Shown: positions 32,166-44,355, counted from the first letter of the stretch. The stretch: DNA of 64,000 nt from Echria macrotheca (GCA_030411725.1 MU839834.1:1-64000); one strand, 5' to 3'. The notes: generated from the letters alone by a model not told the origin. A program made the numbers and translations.

Positions 32166-33197
32166 AGTGCCGCATTCCGGGACACACAAAGGTCAAACAA
32201 AACAAACCACCCGTCTCTAGCCAGATGACGGCACGTCAAGAACGACAGGAGACAAAAAGAGAGAGACAACCGAAAAAAAAACATACAACACCAAGGATTC
32301 GCTGGTCGTCACCGACCCAACTACTAGTTTGGCCCTCACCGGTTTATCGATGGGAGAGCGGACGGGATCCCGAGTTTTCCGGTGGGTATGGTCGTATGTA
32401 TCTGCTTAGTTGTTGGGAGTGGGTTATATACCTTCCTTACCTTGGTGACACAAGTCACAAGGAGTGGCAAGCAGGGATATCCCCTGATTACCTAGGGATG
32501 GAAAAGATGGGAAGGTTACCTATACAGGATGACTACAACGTCAAGACACGGTACGGTACGGTCCAAGACGGGGATTACAGGAACTGGAAATGGGAGTGAT
32601 GCGTACGGTGTTTATGTGTGTTGTCGGGGCGAACTTGGGACTGCTTGGGACTACTTCGGAGTTTGGGGGTGTTTGTTTTTTGTCTCGGTTGGGGATCCCA
32701 CTCACCTCTTATGTTGCTATGCCATACCATTGTCCAAATAAAAGTTTACAGACTTGCACTTGTCGTTGATATCTCAATATGGTATTTTTATCTTTCTACG
32801 TGCCAGTTAATGCCCATATAAATGGTCTGTCCAAAGGTTTGAAGAGCACAAGACCAAACGGAGCCAAAGGTTTTTTGTGTGCCCACAGCACCAAGTACCA
32901 TTCGTCAATATGCTCGAATACCTTCCAATTCCTGACCTCGCGCTATAATCAGTACATTTACACAACTTTTGCAAAAACGAGCTCTCGATTTCTCTTGTAC
33001 GCCGTTAAATGGATATCCCATTCCACCCACACTCTCTACACCAACGCAGCTTCCCACAAGCAACGGATAGGTCCTTTTTTCTCCACTTGCGCTTCCCCTC
33101 CCATTGCCAGGATCTCGTCACATGTTAAGCTTATGATATACGTGCTATCCTGTGGTACGGCCACCTCCTCCCATTTCATAAAGGTAACAATGGCTTC
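32166..33197. other. Intergenic region
   Basis: No gene is supported between the Zn2Cys6 gene and the converging SURF4-like gene; it should hold both 3' regions. Low-complexity A-rich sequence follows the first stop (32225-32290). Confidence 0.5.
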
Positions 33198-34268
33198 CTA
33201 ATAAACCTTCTTCTTCTCGTCGATCGAGAACTGGCCAGGGCCGCTGTTGACGAGGAGCAGAAGACCGCCGACAATCGAGAGAATCTGGAAGAAGTCGTAC
33301 TTGGCGAAGTCCTTGTGGGGGTGGTGCTCGTGAAGCTGCATACCATGTCAGCACAGTAACTAGGGTCTAAACAGATAAAAAAAAAACTCACGGTCCAAAA
33401 GTTGTTGACCAAGATATTGAAGATGCTCAGAATGACAACAAGCAGGGTCGCGCTGAACTTGGCCTTGAAGCCGACAACGACCATGATGCAGGCGACAAGA
33501 CCAATAAGCGACACAATGATGCGCCAGACCGACCACTGGCCGCTGAAGACGAAGCCGATAAACAGGAAAATAAGCAGCACGCGGCCGGCCAGCTGGAAGT
33601 ACATCTTCCGGTCCTTCTCCTCAATCTGCGGCAGACCGGCGAATGCCTTCGTCTTGCGCACCCACGAGTCCGACAGCACCATCAGCAAGCCGCCCATGAC
33701 CGAGAGGTTGCGGAGGAAGAAGTTGAGGTCGAAGATGAGGCCGTAGCCGAGGGCCTGGGTGATAACGACGCCAATAAGACCGCCGACAGCGTACTCCGAG
33801 TGTTTCCGGATGATGACGAGGGTCGAGCAGGTGGCCATGGCGATCACGTTGACGATAAGGAAGAGGTGCGTGATGCCCGAGGGGACTAAAATGGTCAGCG
33901 GGTTGCAGCCCACAAAGGATGCCGGCACAACATACTGTGGCGGTAGTCGTGGAGGTACAGAAGCTGGTCGCTCCATTGTGTAAGTATTCTGAGGGCGTCC
34001 TCGATAAACGTCACGACGATGAGGAAGCGGCCGATGGCGGGGAGGAATCTGGGATAACAAGCTGTTAGAGACAGGACCCGTGCGACCGGAGCGGGCATGG
34101 TACGTACGGCTTGATGGGCTCGCTGAGATTGTCCAACAAGTCCTCGATCTTGCTCGTCTGCTCTCGGATGGTGTCGAGCGGGCTGGCCTCTTGCCTGTCG
34201 TCGCTGGCTCCGCCGAACGGGTTGGGTTGCCCGATCCCATAGCTTCCCGGTCCTCGCATCTGCGCCAT
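33198..34268 (-). CDS. ERV29: SURF4/Erv29-like ER cargo receptor, 301 aa
   Basis: Four exons (34108-34268, 33936-34048, 33392-33885, 33198-33335) give 301 residues, the normal family length. SURF4/Erv29 proteins are polytopic membrane receptors that load soluble secretory cargo into COPII vesicles at the ER. Visible features: a hydrophilic N-terminus (SKIEDLLDNLSEPIKPFLPAI at the first splice), the conserved FLIVVTFIEDALRILTQW segment, several membrane spans in exon 3, HPHKDFAKYDFFQ at the start of exon 4, and a C-terminal KKVY, a KKxx ER-retrieval signal. All three introns have conserved phases and strong donors (GTACGT, GTATGT, GTGAGT). Confidence 0.92.
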
Positions 34269-35443
34269 TGTTGCTGTCTAGGCTCGGTATATAACGATGA
34301 CTGGGTCGGAAGGAAATTCGGCGACGAGATCAGGCCGGCTGGCGCAGTATGTTGCAGCTAGTTCGAAGAGAGCAAGGGAGTTCGGAGAGGGTGGGTTTGG
34401 CCGAAAAGAAATGGGGCTGGCTAGTCCGATTGTTTGGGCGACGGTGCTCACAGACTAGCTCTGGCGGATGCGAAAGGGAAAAGAAAAAAAAGAGTATGGG
34501 CAGCGCAGCCGGATCCAATTCTAGTGCCAGCTGACGGGAGGGAGAGTGGTGAGGGGAGCTGCCGTAAGCATCAGTTTTGAGGCCGGTGGTGAGCTTAAAG
34601 TACATAAAACTGTGTCCTTATCCAATGTCAGTTCACGAGGCCTTGCGTGCCGCAGCCTGCGAAGGGATGCATCCGGGTGTTTTGTACCCGAAGCAGGCTG
34701 TACACGGGCGCCCGCTGAAATTGAGGGGCAATACAGGTACACTTTATCTTCTGCTACCCGCCTGGCGTAGGCTGTGGGGCTCTACCCCGACAGAGCAACC
34801 TGCTGCTCCAGCGCAATTGTCGGCTCCTTCCCCAACGTCACAAGCTCGGAATAAAGGACAGCTAGGCCAAGACAGCAATTGACACAAAGGTTCCTTTCGG
34901 ATTGGGATCTCCGAATCTTGAATAGAGCAATCTTGACTTGACTCCGCAGCAGTTGGCTTTACGATTTTTGACTGTGGCGTGGACTAAGTAAGTGCTGTGC
35001 AAAGGATTTCATGAAGCTGCAGGTCCGAGCCACAGATGAGCCACAGGCGGAAACTCTAGCAGACATGAATGCGTCTGAATCTCTCCAACTTGGGCTTCTC
35101 GTTACTTGACAGAGTCGATAAAAATTGAAACCCGGCAGAGGCACGATCTAAAAGGTTTAAGAAAATAAAACTAAATACAGAGAATAAAAATAAAAGCTGG
35201 CAGTGGTGTTTCCTGGCCGTGGTGTTTTAAAGCAAACCAGCCAATCAGAAGCTCTGCAATGACCATCGGGCGGACCCGGATAAATCGCGGGATTGGAGCT
35301 TCGCCGAGAGCATTGACGGGAAAGTGACGGCGACGATTCGGACGCACTGGACCACAAACTCCCCACCACCTCGCAAGCTCAGAGCCAGCCATTGACGCCC
35401 ACAACGAGGCGCACCCGGCGATCAAGACCTGGCCTCGCGATTG
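34269..35443. other. Divergent promoter region, SURF4-like / complex I subunit
   Basis: No gene is supported in these 1.2 kb; both flanking promoters must lie here. Short open frames lack coding features. Confidence 0.5.
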
Positions 35444-37008
35444 ATGATGGCGTCGTCGCTGTACCGTCTGGCTGGCCGCAGCGCCAAGCGGCTCTGTCTC
35501 CGACCGGCACCACCCGCCCGAACTTGCTCGGTGGTGCGTCCCTTCTCCGCCGCCGCCAGTCGCCGCTACGCCGAGCCCGCCTACGAGGGCACCCGCATCG
35601 TGCCCGTCAACGCCGACTTCTCCCCGGACTCGGATCCCTACGGTGTCGAGAAGCTCCAGGGACAGGGGGCTGTGAAAAAATCGCGCGGCGACGACGAGTC
35701 GATCGAGGGCCGCAAGGTCCGCCACTACACGGTCAACTTCGGTCCCCAACATCCGGCTGCCCACGGCGTGCTGCGTCTGATTCTCGAGCTCAATGGCGAG
35801 GAGATTGTGCGGTCCGACCCTCACGTCGGTCTGCTGCACCGCGGAACCGAGAAGCTGTGCGAGTACAAGACATACCTGCAGGCGCTGCCCTACTTTGACC
35901 GGCTCGACTACGTCTCCATGATGACCAACGAGCAGTGCTTCTCGCTGGCCGTCGAGAAGCTGCTCAACATTGAGATCCCCGACCGCGCAAAATGGATCCG
36001 TACCCTGTTTGGTGAGATCACTCGTATCTTGAACCACCTCATGTCGGTCCTGTCACACGCCATGGACGTCGGTGCTCTTACGCCATTCCTGTGGGGTTTC
36101 GAGGAGAGAGAAAAGCTTATGGTGAGTAAATCAGGCTGTTCATTAATGACTATCTGCTGCGCTGCGGGAAAATAGGCTGTGAACCTAATACATGACCAGG
36201 AATTCTATGAGCGCGTCTCGGGTGCCCGTCTCCATGCTGCCTATGTCCGCCCCGGCGGTGTCCACCAAGATATCCCCGTCGGCCTTCTCGACGACATCTA
36301 CCAATGGGCCACGCAGTTCGGCGACCGTATCGACGAGACCGAGGAGATGTTGACGGATAACCGCATCTGGATCAACCGTCTCAAGGGTGTCGGCGTGGTT
36401 TCAGCGGCTGATGCGCTCAATCTTGCGTTCACCGGTGTGATGCTGCGTGGCTCGGGTGTTCCATGGGATATCCGGAAGAGTGCTCCTTATGATGCTTACG
36501 GTGAAGTCGAGTTTGACGTGCCGGTGGGAGTCAACGGTGACTGCTATGACCGCTATCTCTGCCGCATGGAGGAGTTCCGCCAGTCGCTCCGCATCATCCA
36601 CCAATGTCTCAACAAGATGCCCGCCGGTCCCGTCCGTGTCGAGGACTACAAGATTTCGCCGCCGCCTCGATCCGCCATGAAGGAGAACATGGAGGCCCTG
36701 ATTCATCACTTCCTTCTCTACACCAAGGGGTACGCCGTGCCGCCGGGAGATACGTACTCGGCCATCGAGGCTCCCAAGGGCGAGATGGGTGTGTATGTGG
36801 TCAGCGACGGCAGCGAGAGGCCGTACCGGGTGCACATCCGGGCTCCCGGCTTTGCTCATCTTGCCGGCTTCGACCACGTTTCCAAGGGGCATCTGCTTGC
36901 CGACGCTGTGGCGGTGATTGGTACCATGGATTTGGTGTTTGGTAAGTTTCTGTGGAGTGAATCAGAGAAAGAAATGCTGACCGCTTTGCAGGTGAGGTTG
37001 ATCGATAA
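35444..37008 (+). CDS. nuo-49: NADH:ubiquinone oxidoreductase 49-kDa subunit (NDUFS2)
   Basis: Three exons (35444-36121, 36200-36941, 36992-37008) give 478 residues. The product is a core subunit of the Q module of mitochondrial complex I. The N-terminus is an Arg/Ala/Ser-rich matrix-targeting sequence (SSLYRLAGRSAKR). Conserved blocks include NFGPQHPAAHGVLR, the DPHVGLLHRGTEKL region, YFDRLDYVSMM, the exon-2 ERVSGARLHAAYVRPGG, and SDGSERPYRVHIRAPGF. The tiny last exon of 17 nt is needed to complete the invariant C-terminus DLVFGEVDR, which confirms the final intron. Translation is set to the ATG at 35444; 35441 is a TTG. It stands alone with no operon-like neighbour. Confidence 0.96.
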
Positions 37009-37981
37009 GTGATATTGGTACAAGGGAATGCAGCGCTGGAAAGAGACAAAGGACGTCCGCTCCTCGACCGAGGGGACAGGTGTATCAAACTTTTTTTTGT
37101 TGTTTTGTTGATAAATAAAAGCATCGAGGTTTTGCGTCGCGCGGCTGTGAATAGAGTTGAAGTTGAGCGTGGTGTGTCGCTCTGGCTGTAACATAGGGTC
37201 TTGAACCTGACTTCTCTAGCTCTGATGCACTGGTGATGTTTATGTCTGCCTTGTGTCCGCGATCTGTCGTCTAAGCGCCCGGCCTCTATGTGAATCTTTT
37301 CGCTCCCCTCGCTGGGAATCGTGAATCATAAGTCGTGAGTGAGATGGGTGTCTGTCCGTGAGGTGTCCCATTCCCGTGTAAATAGTGTCGTTTGTGGAGC
37401 GTGAGCAATGTGGATGAGAGTATATGATCTGCCTTTTCCGTTCCGATGTGGTGCTGTAACCCCCTTTCCACTCCATTCCTTCCTAGTATTCTGTGGTCCT
37501 TCCCATATGCCTGCCTCGTCCAGTCCTTGTACCCCCTTCCCCTTGTCTTCCATGAATCCATATCCCTCCCTCCTCCAGCTTGGGTAGATCCATCCCCTTT
37601 TGCCCATATCCCTCTTCCTAACCCCCTCCCAATTAAACAACCCAGAACCAGAGAAAAAAGAAAATAAACGGCAAATAAAATCAGGCAAACTAAAAACAAC
37701 GCATATGGCGGAAAAGAAATCCTCGACGGGTGTTTGTGTGTGTGTATCCCGTCCCCCTCTCTCTCCCCTGACCCCTTTCCCCCTGACCTGTCTGGCCCAT
37801 CCATCCATCCATCCATCTATATGGCGGATATCAAACGCAAATTCGAACCCCTAAACCCAAACCACAAATCAAACTAAATCAAACTATAAATCAAACCACG
37901 CAGACGTAGACAACGAGCGAACTGAAACCAAGCAAACAAAACGCACCGCGAAACAAAAGAAGAAAAAAAGAAAAAAGAAAA
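37009..37981. other. Intergenic region
   Basis: Convergent 3' regions with CT-rich and A-rich low complexity; a (CCAT)n run is at about 37796-37818. No gene is supported. Confidence 0.5.
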
Positions 37982-39631
37982 TCAAGAGCGGTCACCACCA
38001 TCACCCCCAGCAGAACTAGCAGGCGAAGGCGGCGGCGGACTAAAAGTATACCTCGCCCCCCGAGCAAGCTCACACTCCCCCCAAGCCGGAACATGCAACA
38101 TCCCTTCGGGCCCAGCACCAATAGGCAGACCACACAACGGCTTTGTCTCCTTCCCTTTCTCCCCCTCCTCCCCATTCTCCCCCTCTTCTTTCTCAGTCAC
38201 CCCCGCGGTCTGCCTCGAAATAGACCCATCAGCAATAGGAGGCGGACATGTCTCTTTTTCCTTCCCCTTCCCCTTCCCCTCCTTTCTCAGGGGTTCAGCG
38301 GTGGTGGAATAGGGGTAGGGCGTGTACGGCGTGTAGGGCGTGAAGGTGGAGGGAAAAGTATAGGGATTAATAAGCATCCCGTTGCGGGCGTGGTCGAGCA
38401 GGCCTGTTGTCGTGTAGGGACCGGGTCCGAAGAGGGTGCGCGGGTAGGCGCCGTGGATCTCTGTTGCTGTCGGGGGGTAGAAGGTTGGGTTGCCCGGGCC
38501 TGTGTGGTGGGTGTAGGCGTAGGGGTTTGGGAAGAGGATTTGCTCCGGAGGGGGAGGGATAGGGATAGAAGGAGGGATGGAGCGGGATTGGGGTTGGGTC
38601 TGTGTCTGTGTCTGTGTCTGCTCCGAATCGACGGGGTCGACGGGGGCAGACGGCGGTGATGTTGAAGAAGAAGAAGCAGCAGCAGCCTGCTGGTCCGAGA
38701 TTCGTTGCTGCTGCTGTAGATGGGAAACCATGCGGCCCTGTCCCTGTCCCTGTGAGGGCTGTGTATTCTTAGTCGTAGCCGTCTGCTGGTTATTGTGAGC
38801 ACCGCCGCCGCGAGATGTATTCCCCGATCCTCCTCGTCCACCACGACCGCCACCACCCCCCCTTCCTCGACGGAACCCCCCTCGATTTCCTCCACGGCCA
38901 CGCTGCTGGCCACCACCACCGCGGGAGTAGGTCTGGACACTAGGCCCGATGGTGACAGGCGGCGCCGGACGCGTGACGAACGGGCCAAAGAGCCGGATGA
39001 CCTCGGCCACGCGCGCGTTGATCTCGTCCTCGCTCAGACCGGCCGGGTTCGCCTCGAGCTCGCGGTACTGGGCGATGAAAGCTCGCTCGCCGTAGTTGAG
39101 CTCGTACTCCTCGACCTCGGGCTGGAAGTTATCGAATGACACGTCGCACTTGCACAGCCCGGCCTCGTGGCGCCGGGCGTGGTCGGCGCGCCACTCGGCC
39201 GCGTACAGGCCCGGGATGCGGACGGAGACCCGACGCTGGCCGTGGGCGTGGTTCTCGGTGTATGTGTACGTGGGCGGGATGTCGGCAGCTTCCCCAGCGG
39301 GCTGCTGTTGCTCCTCGGTATACGTCGACGGTCCCGGATCGCCTCCGCCGCCGCCCGCCATGCGAGGCTGGAAGGCTAGACCGGGAAACCGGACGGGACA
39401 GCCGCAGACGCCGCGCTCGTGCATCCAGCGGTGCTCCCACTCGCGCACGAGCGTCCAGCGATAGTGAAGAATGCGCTCGCAGGAGCAGCACATGGTCAGC
39501 GCGTTCCACTGCTTCAGCGGACGCATCGCGCAGCACTGGAAGGTGATGCCCGCCGTCGTCGTGGGACACGGGCGGACCACGGGGACCGACTCGTGGCCGC
39601 ACTGGTAGATGATGAACTCCTGGAAGCACAT
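37982..39631 (-). CDS. Cys-rich N-terminus / RGG-box protein, 549 aa
   Basis: A single exon. The first ATG in frame (39631) gives MCFQEFIIYQCGHES, a start seen in many fungal proteins; the frame extends upstream only from a TTG. The first ~95 residues have about a dozen Cys and several His (CGH, FQCCAM, MCCSCER, GVCGCP), which suggests zinc binding. Residues ~130-230 look folded (Glu-rich, SEDEINARVAEVIRLFGPF). Residues ~234-277 are a Gly/Arg RGG box, typical of RNA-binding proteins. The rest is low-complexity, with Gln, Ser, Pro and Tyr, including a TQTQTQTQ tract and YTPYTPYTPYPY repeats. An RNA-associated, phase-separating protein is a reasonable guess; no function is known to me. Confidence 0.8.
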   Translation of the reverse strand: MCFQEFIIYQCGHESVPVVRPCPTTTAGITFQCCAMRPLKQWNALTMCCSCERILHYRWTLVREWEHRWMHERGVCGCPVRFPGLAFQPRMAGGGGGDPGPSTYTEEQQQPAGEAADIPPTYTYTENHAHGQRRVSVRIPGLYAAEWRADHARRHEAGLCKCDVSFDNFQPEVEEYELNYGERAFIAQYRELEANPAGLSEDEINARVAEVIRLFGPFVTRPAPPVTIGPSVQTYSRGGGGQQRGRGGNRGGFRRGRGGGGGRGGRGGSGNTSRGGGAHNNQQTATTKNTQPSQGQGQGRMVSHLQQQQRISDQQAAAASSSSTSPPSAPVDPVDSEQTQTQTQTQPQSRSIPPSIPIPPPPEQILFPNPYAYTHHTGPGNPTFYPPTATEIHGAYPRTLFGPGPYTTTGLLDHARNGMLINPYTFPSTFTPYTPYTPYPYSTTAEPLRKEGKGKGKEKETCPPPIADGSISRQTAGVTEKEEGENGEEGEKGKETKPLCGLPIGAGPEGMLHVPAWGECELARGARYTFSPPPPSPASSAGGDGGDRS

Positions 39632-40937
39632 CGCGAGACGCCTAGGGGCGATTTCTGGGAGACGTCTGAGGGGATTGTCCAAGGCACTGGTCAGAATATC
39701 TTGCGCCTGGGTTGATTTGTAAGGTGCCCTCTCGGGATCGTAAGGGGCGTAAACAAATAAATAGGCACCTGTTGACAGAAGGGGGAGTGTATAAGGAAGG
39801 AATACCGTTCGCCCTTCGATTTCTCGAGAGTGTGTATTTAAGTAGTTGCGAGGAGCAGATTGCTAGTGGGAGGGAGCAGGTATTTAATTCAAACGCATCG
39901 AGAGGCCGATCGTCGGCGCCTTCGAAAGCATCCGATGCATATGAAGGACCGCTTCTCGGCGCTGATCGTATTCGTCGATTCCCGGTTTGTTAGGGAATTA
40001 AGATGAAGAGGTTGTGATAACGCCCACTTGGGACAACTTGACGGATAGGCACGGGTCTCTTGATGTAATGACGATTCGTGCCTGTGCCTTGCCGTTTGCG
40101 CTGAGTCCGTACCTGTAGATGGGATCACAGGTTGCGGATGGTGGTGGTGAGGTGTGTGTGAGAAGAAAGGTCTGCTGATGATGGTGAGAGCCCCTTTTTC
40201 GTTTGCTTGACGTAATAAGCCTTCGTAAAAGACGGAAAGAACGTTTTGGTAGGCAGAAGCCTAAAGTCTAGAGCAGTTAGGGCAGTGGTTGATGAGCGTG
40301 ACGGCCTCAAAGAAGATTGGTGGGTGAAGCTATCGAGGCAAGTGAGCGGACGGACAGGACGCCGAGCCGGGGTGGTGATGGCTCGCCGAGTTCATACTGC
40401 GGCTGCTCCTGCCATATTCATGTGTGTGCTCGCCGAGTGTTCAAAGAGTGATTCTTTGATTGACTTGTAATCTCGGAAGACGAGGTGTCCTTCACTGCGT
40501 CAGGGGAGACAGAAAGTCTCGCTATCCCAGAGCTGTGTTAGACCCGCTGAGCCAAGTCCTATACTTGACCCCCAGAGTGAGCCTGTCCTTAAGGAAGTCT
40601 CCACTGAAATAAAGGGGCCGGGACATGGAGTAGCTCTTTGCGTGTCACGGAAGCCTGGGACTCCTGTTGGTGGGGAAAAAGCTGGAAAGGGGCGAGCATC
40701 ATGAGGAAGTGTCTGATATCAGTTACTGGTCTGGGCAAAGTAAGCTGGTTGAAGACAAATTCACAAGGTCACCATTCGGTACATACCAAGAACTAGATTA
40801 TAGACGTGTTTGTGCATAACTACAACGTGAAGGACCGCATACACCTATAGGGGTACAGCTCCCGCATGACCAAGAATAGGACATCTGTATAGTACAGTTA
40901 CTACAGTAGTGTACACTATGGACTTGAGAATCTATAC
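39632..40937. other. Intergenic region
   Basis: No gene is supported. It contains the RGG-protein promoter and the COQ6 3' region. Confidence 0.5.
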
Positions 40938-42464
40938 CTATATCTTGACTCCGTTTCCAGCAGCCTGGTTCATGAAAAACGACTTGAGTGGCGTCAGCGA
41001 GTTAACCAAATTCAGCCCCAAAGACCTCAGCGGTACCAATGGTCCGCTTCCAACCGAGTACAGCTTGTGGAGCTTATCACAAACGCCGAGGAGAACATGG
41101 TTGGCTGTGTATCGCTCAGACAGGTACGGCTCCAGCGACATTCTCGTCCCAAGATCTTGACCGTGGCTGACAGCATAGTCGATCGTCTTCACAAGACTCT
41201 GCACATCGCCCTGTCCCTGATTAAGCCCCTGCCCGGCCAAAGGATGGATTGTGTGAGCAGCGTCTCCAACAAGGGCAACACGCTCTCCAATATAAGTATC
41301 GGCGTGTCGCAGTTTGAGAGGGAATGACGCGACCGTCCCTGTCTGCACGCCCACAACGGTCTGGGGAACGGATTGACGATCGAAAGGAGTATGCTCAAGC
41401 CTCCACTTGTACTCCTCTGCTTGGCCCGAGCTCTGAGTATGCAAAAAATCGAGATCGGTTGGACTTAGTCGGAAGGCTGAGTTCACGAGAGAGATGAAAT
41501 CCTCTGCGGGGAGACTCTTGAGCAGTGCGGCATTCTCCGGTGTCGTTGACCACACGAGGGTGGCGTGATTTCCGGGTAGCGGGAGCATGGCAACTGGTCC
41601 AGTGGGCAGAAATCGCTGATAGGCAACCTTCATCTGGTCTCCTCCCCACCCCTCGCCTTCCAGCTCCAGGGTTGCGACCACGCCATGACGACCATAATCC
41701 CACCCCTTAGCTTCGATCCCCGCAAACGAACGCACCGGGCTGTTGGCTCCGTCTGCGCCCACGAGCAGACGCGCCAGGAGCTGTTTGCCGCCGGCCAGAT
41801 GGACTGTCGGCCACTCTCGCAGATCCAGCTCGTCCGTCTGCTCACCAAAGCCAATGTGCTCAACCCTGGCGCTGTCAAACACCGATACACCTCCTAGCTC
41901 CTCCAACCGCTTGAGAAGACCCGAGGTGAGGTTGAGGTTCTCGTTCATGTACGCGATTGTGGTTCCCGTTGATGGGTTCGGGTTCGGGCCCCAGTCGAAT
42001 TCGATCCGCGCCCCCGACACGCCGTCCCAGACCTGCATTTCATGGTATGGTTGGACCCTGTCCTGTTCCAGATGGCTCCATGCCCCTATTTGGTCGAGGA
42101 AGAGAACAGAAGAAGGCGTTAGGGAGCTGCACCTGTTCGAGAACTGGTTGGGCGGGAGCTTCCATGATCGAATTTTGGACAGGTCCTGGGCTTCGACGAG
42201 GGCGACTCGGAGATGGGAAGTCGTTGGATTCGCCCCTTGATATATTAGTCTCTCTACATAAGTGCATGACAGACAGTACATACGAAGGGCTGTCAGGAGA
42301 CTCAGACCGGCCGGCCCGCCGCCAACACAAACGACATCGTAAATGTCGTCCCGAGTGGCAGTTCCCGAGTATGCCCGCCGTGCCTGTCTCTGGAGTCGGA
42401 GGCCCTGGCGACTACAGCTGCGACACACATAGGCAACTGCCCTTCTCCGGGCAATTGATTCCAT
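40938..42464 (-). CDS. COQ6: Ubiquinone biosynthesis monooxygenase COQ6
   Basis: Two exons (42284-42464, 40938-42235) give 492 residues. COQ6 is the mitochondrial flavin-dependent C5-hydroxylase of coenzyme Q synthesis, acting with ferredoxin and ferredoxin reductase. The N-terminus is Arg-rich (MESIARRRAVAYVCRSC), as for a matrix presequence. The FAD-binding dinucleotide fold is VVCVGGGPAGLSLL; the second FAD motif is ALVGDAAHTIHPLAGQG. The 48-nt intron (42236-42283; GTATGT, CTAAT branch) keeps the frame open if retained, so splicing is inferred from the family: the spliced product runs TALRANPTTSHLRVALVEAQ without the 16 extra residues. The start at 42464 is chosen because it opens the targeting sequence; the frame extends upstream. 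Confidence 0.93.
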   Translation of the reverse strand: MESIARRRAVAYVCRSCSRQGLRLQRQARRAYSGTATRDDIYDVVCVGGGPAGLSLLTALRMYCLSCTYVERLIYQGANPTTSHLRVALVEAQDLSKIRSWKLPPNQFSNRCSSLTPSSVLFLDQIGAWSHLEQDRVQPYHEMQVWDGVSGARIEFDWGPNPNPSTGTTIAYMNENLNLTSGLLKRLEELGGVSVFDSARVEHIGFGEQTDELDLREWPTVHLAGGKQLLARLLVGADGANSPVRSFAGIEAKGWDYGRHGVVATLELEGEGWGGDQMKVAYQRFLPTGPVAMLPLPGNHATLVWSTTPENAALLKSLPAEDFISLVNSAFRLSPTDLDFLHTQSSGQAEEYKWRLEHTPFDRQSVPQTVVGVQTGTVASFPLKLRHADTYIGERVALVGDAAHTIHPLAGQGLNQGQGDVQSLVKTIDYAVSHGQDLGTRMSLEPYLSERYTANHVLLGVCDKLHKLYSVGSGPLVPLRSLGLNLVNSLTPLKSFFMNQAAGNGVKI

Positions 42465-43065
42465 CGCGTGGACTATTGTTGTCGCCAATGGCTGGCTGTG
42501 GTGGAAGTTGCCGGAGCCCCGCAAAAAGTTAACTGACGTCGCGATGCAAGTCATCTTCGCGTGGCCCAAGCTCCACTCATTTACGCGCCTGCCTCCTTCA
42601 TCGGCAAGACGTCCTGCCAAATCAAAGTCTAGATGAGCAATTGGCGAATCATATCAAAAGTTCTTCCATGTAGACAGCCGGAGGGCTTTCCCTATCTCCC
42701 GCTTACTAGCATCCGACGGCTTTTAAGCACAATATCTCCTGGCTGTTTCCAGAGATGCTGATGCTGGGTCATCTGTTCTTTCCAGGTTCCGTGTCTGCCG
42801 GCTGGACTGTGTTTCAAGGTGACCAAGTTTGTCCAGAAACAAAGCTGTGAGCAGGGACCTAGAAAGGCCAGTCTTTGGGTCCGCGTTTGCGGAGCGGTCC
42901 GAGTGACACTTTAATCGTTACAGATTATAGAGCTGCGTTATCTGCGTCGCCTACTTCAAGCACCTGCAAACAAAGACACAGCACCTATATATCTCCAAAT
43001 CACAGCTCAAACTCACAGTCGGCATCTCTCCTCCCTGTAAGACTCTGATTCTCAGGTCACACGAC
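42465..43065. other. Divergent promoter region, COQ6 / DUF7053-like
   Basis: No gene is supported in these 600 bp. Confidence 0.5.
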
Positions 43066-43631
43066 ATGTCATGTAGGTCGCCCACGTCTTCAGTGATCCG
43101 TGGCCTAACATTTCCCCAGTCTTCACGGGCTCCGCACACCTTGTGCACTCGTCCAAACTCCCAGCGGGTGCCACCAAGGAGTCTGGGATCGCGATGCTCT
43201 CAGACCACGAGTTCTTCTTACATTGCGATCCCCACCTGTCCAAGTTCGAGGCGTTGACGCCCGATGCGGCGCCCGAGATCCCAGAGAACATCAGGGATAA
43301 GATGCGCGGAGATGAGTCCAAACGGGAGAGCTACAGCGTGACTGATATTGTGCACACGATCCCGGCAGGGCTATGGGATTCCAATGTGGTGAGCACATAC
43401 GAGTTTACCGACATTAGCGACGGCGTGTTTGTGCGCATCAGGAGCCCGCTGTCGATTGTCATGGACACTGTGTGGGAGATCAAGGAAGCCGAGGACGGTT
43501 TGGAGCTGGTCGAGGACATCACAATCACCTGCTCGAGGCTGTTGCTTCCTGTGGTCCGATCGCAGTGCGAGGGGGGGTGGGCCAAGATCCATGCGAAGAT
43601 GCTCTCGAGGCTGGAAGAAACCAAGGCTTAG
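43066..43631 (+). CDS. DUF7053-like protein, 172 aa
   Basis: Exon 1 is only 7 nt (43066-43072, ATGTCA-T), followed by a 47-nt intron with GTAGGT donor and CTAAC branch, then exon 2 (43120-43631). The product begins MSFFTGSAHLVHSSKLPAG and continues MLSDHEFFLHCDPHLSKFEAL, resembling the fungal DUF7053 family of ~170-190-residue proteins with a START-like beta fold; the HDHEFF-type and CDPHL words are characteristic as far as I recall. Function is unknown, probably binding of a small hydrophobic ligand (inference). The tiny first exon is the least certain part; without it no good ATG precedes the conserved start. Confidence 0.72.
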
Positions 43632-44268
43632 AATGGCATTGTACTCGTAGCTGTTGGGTATCACATCGTGTGAGTTAGAAAGGGAAGATAGGAAAGGGTG
43701 GTAGTTGTTGAAGTTGATCAGTGCGGCAGTGCCTGCTTTTCGGAGTTGACAGCTGCCATCGTTTGTCCTGAATAATTGAGAACGCGTTGTAAACATTCGG
43801 CAAGGTTCGCTGGAGAATGAGAATGGTTCGCGACAATCTGCAGGATGCATTGCTCTCGGTACGTACCGATCGGTCCATGTGTGCTCTGGGAACGTGATTG
43901 GTTAATCTCCGATCCGGGACTCTTGGCAACGTTTGACCATGTCACGACTTTGCCTGATATCGCGATCACAGAGTTACCCCTGGCCGCGACTCCACCGTCA
44001 TCGTCTTCAATTCTCATATCCATGTTGATTCAACGGCGCAGATATTGAAGTGCTCGTATTCGCCTCCCGGAGCTGCGGGAAAGTTATTCAATTCATTCCT
44101 GGGTGGAGCTGCGCTCTTCTCGATCTTGTCGGTCTCGGCCGCTGGGGCTGCCGGAGCAGTGCGTTTGTGGTGCTCAACTGGACCCGATTCAGCTCACAAT
44201 GAGCGCCTCACTTATACCACCAGCACTTTGAATGCCGATTTTGATGCTCCAAGAGCTGTCTCCGCCGC
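43632..44268. other. Intergenic region
   Basis: No gene is supported; it is the promoter and leader of the kinase gene. Confidence 0.5.
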
Positions 44269-44355
44269 ATGGATTTTGTTCAAACACCATATCTGCCCTT
44301 CCTCCGCAGTCCTATTCGCTCACAACCCCCCAAGGCCCCAAGTCCACGCCACAAA

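Noticed and set aside
38287..38988. 233-codon frame antisense-shifted within the RGG-protein gene
   Set aside because: It is another frame of the Gly/Arg-rich coding sequence and has Arg/Ser/Thr low complexity only.
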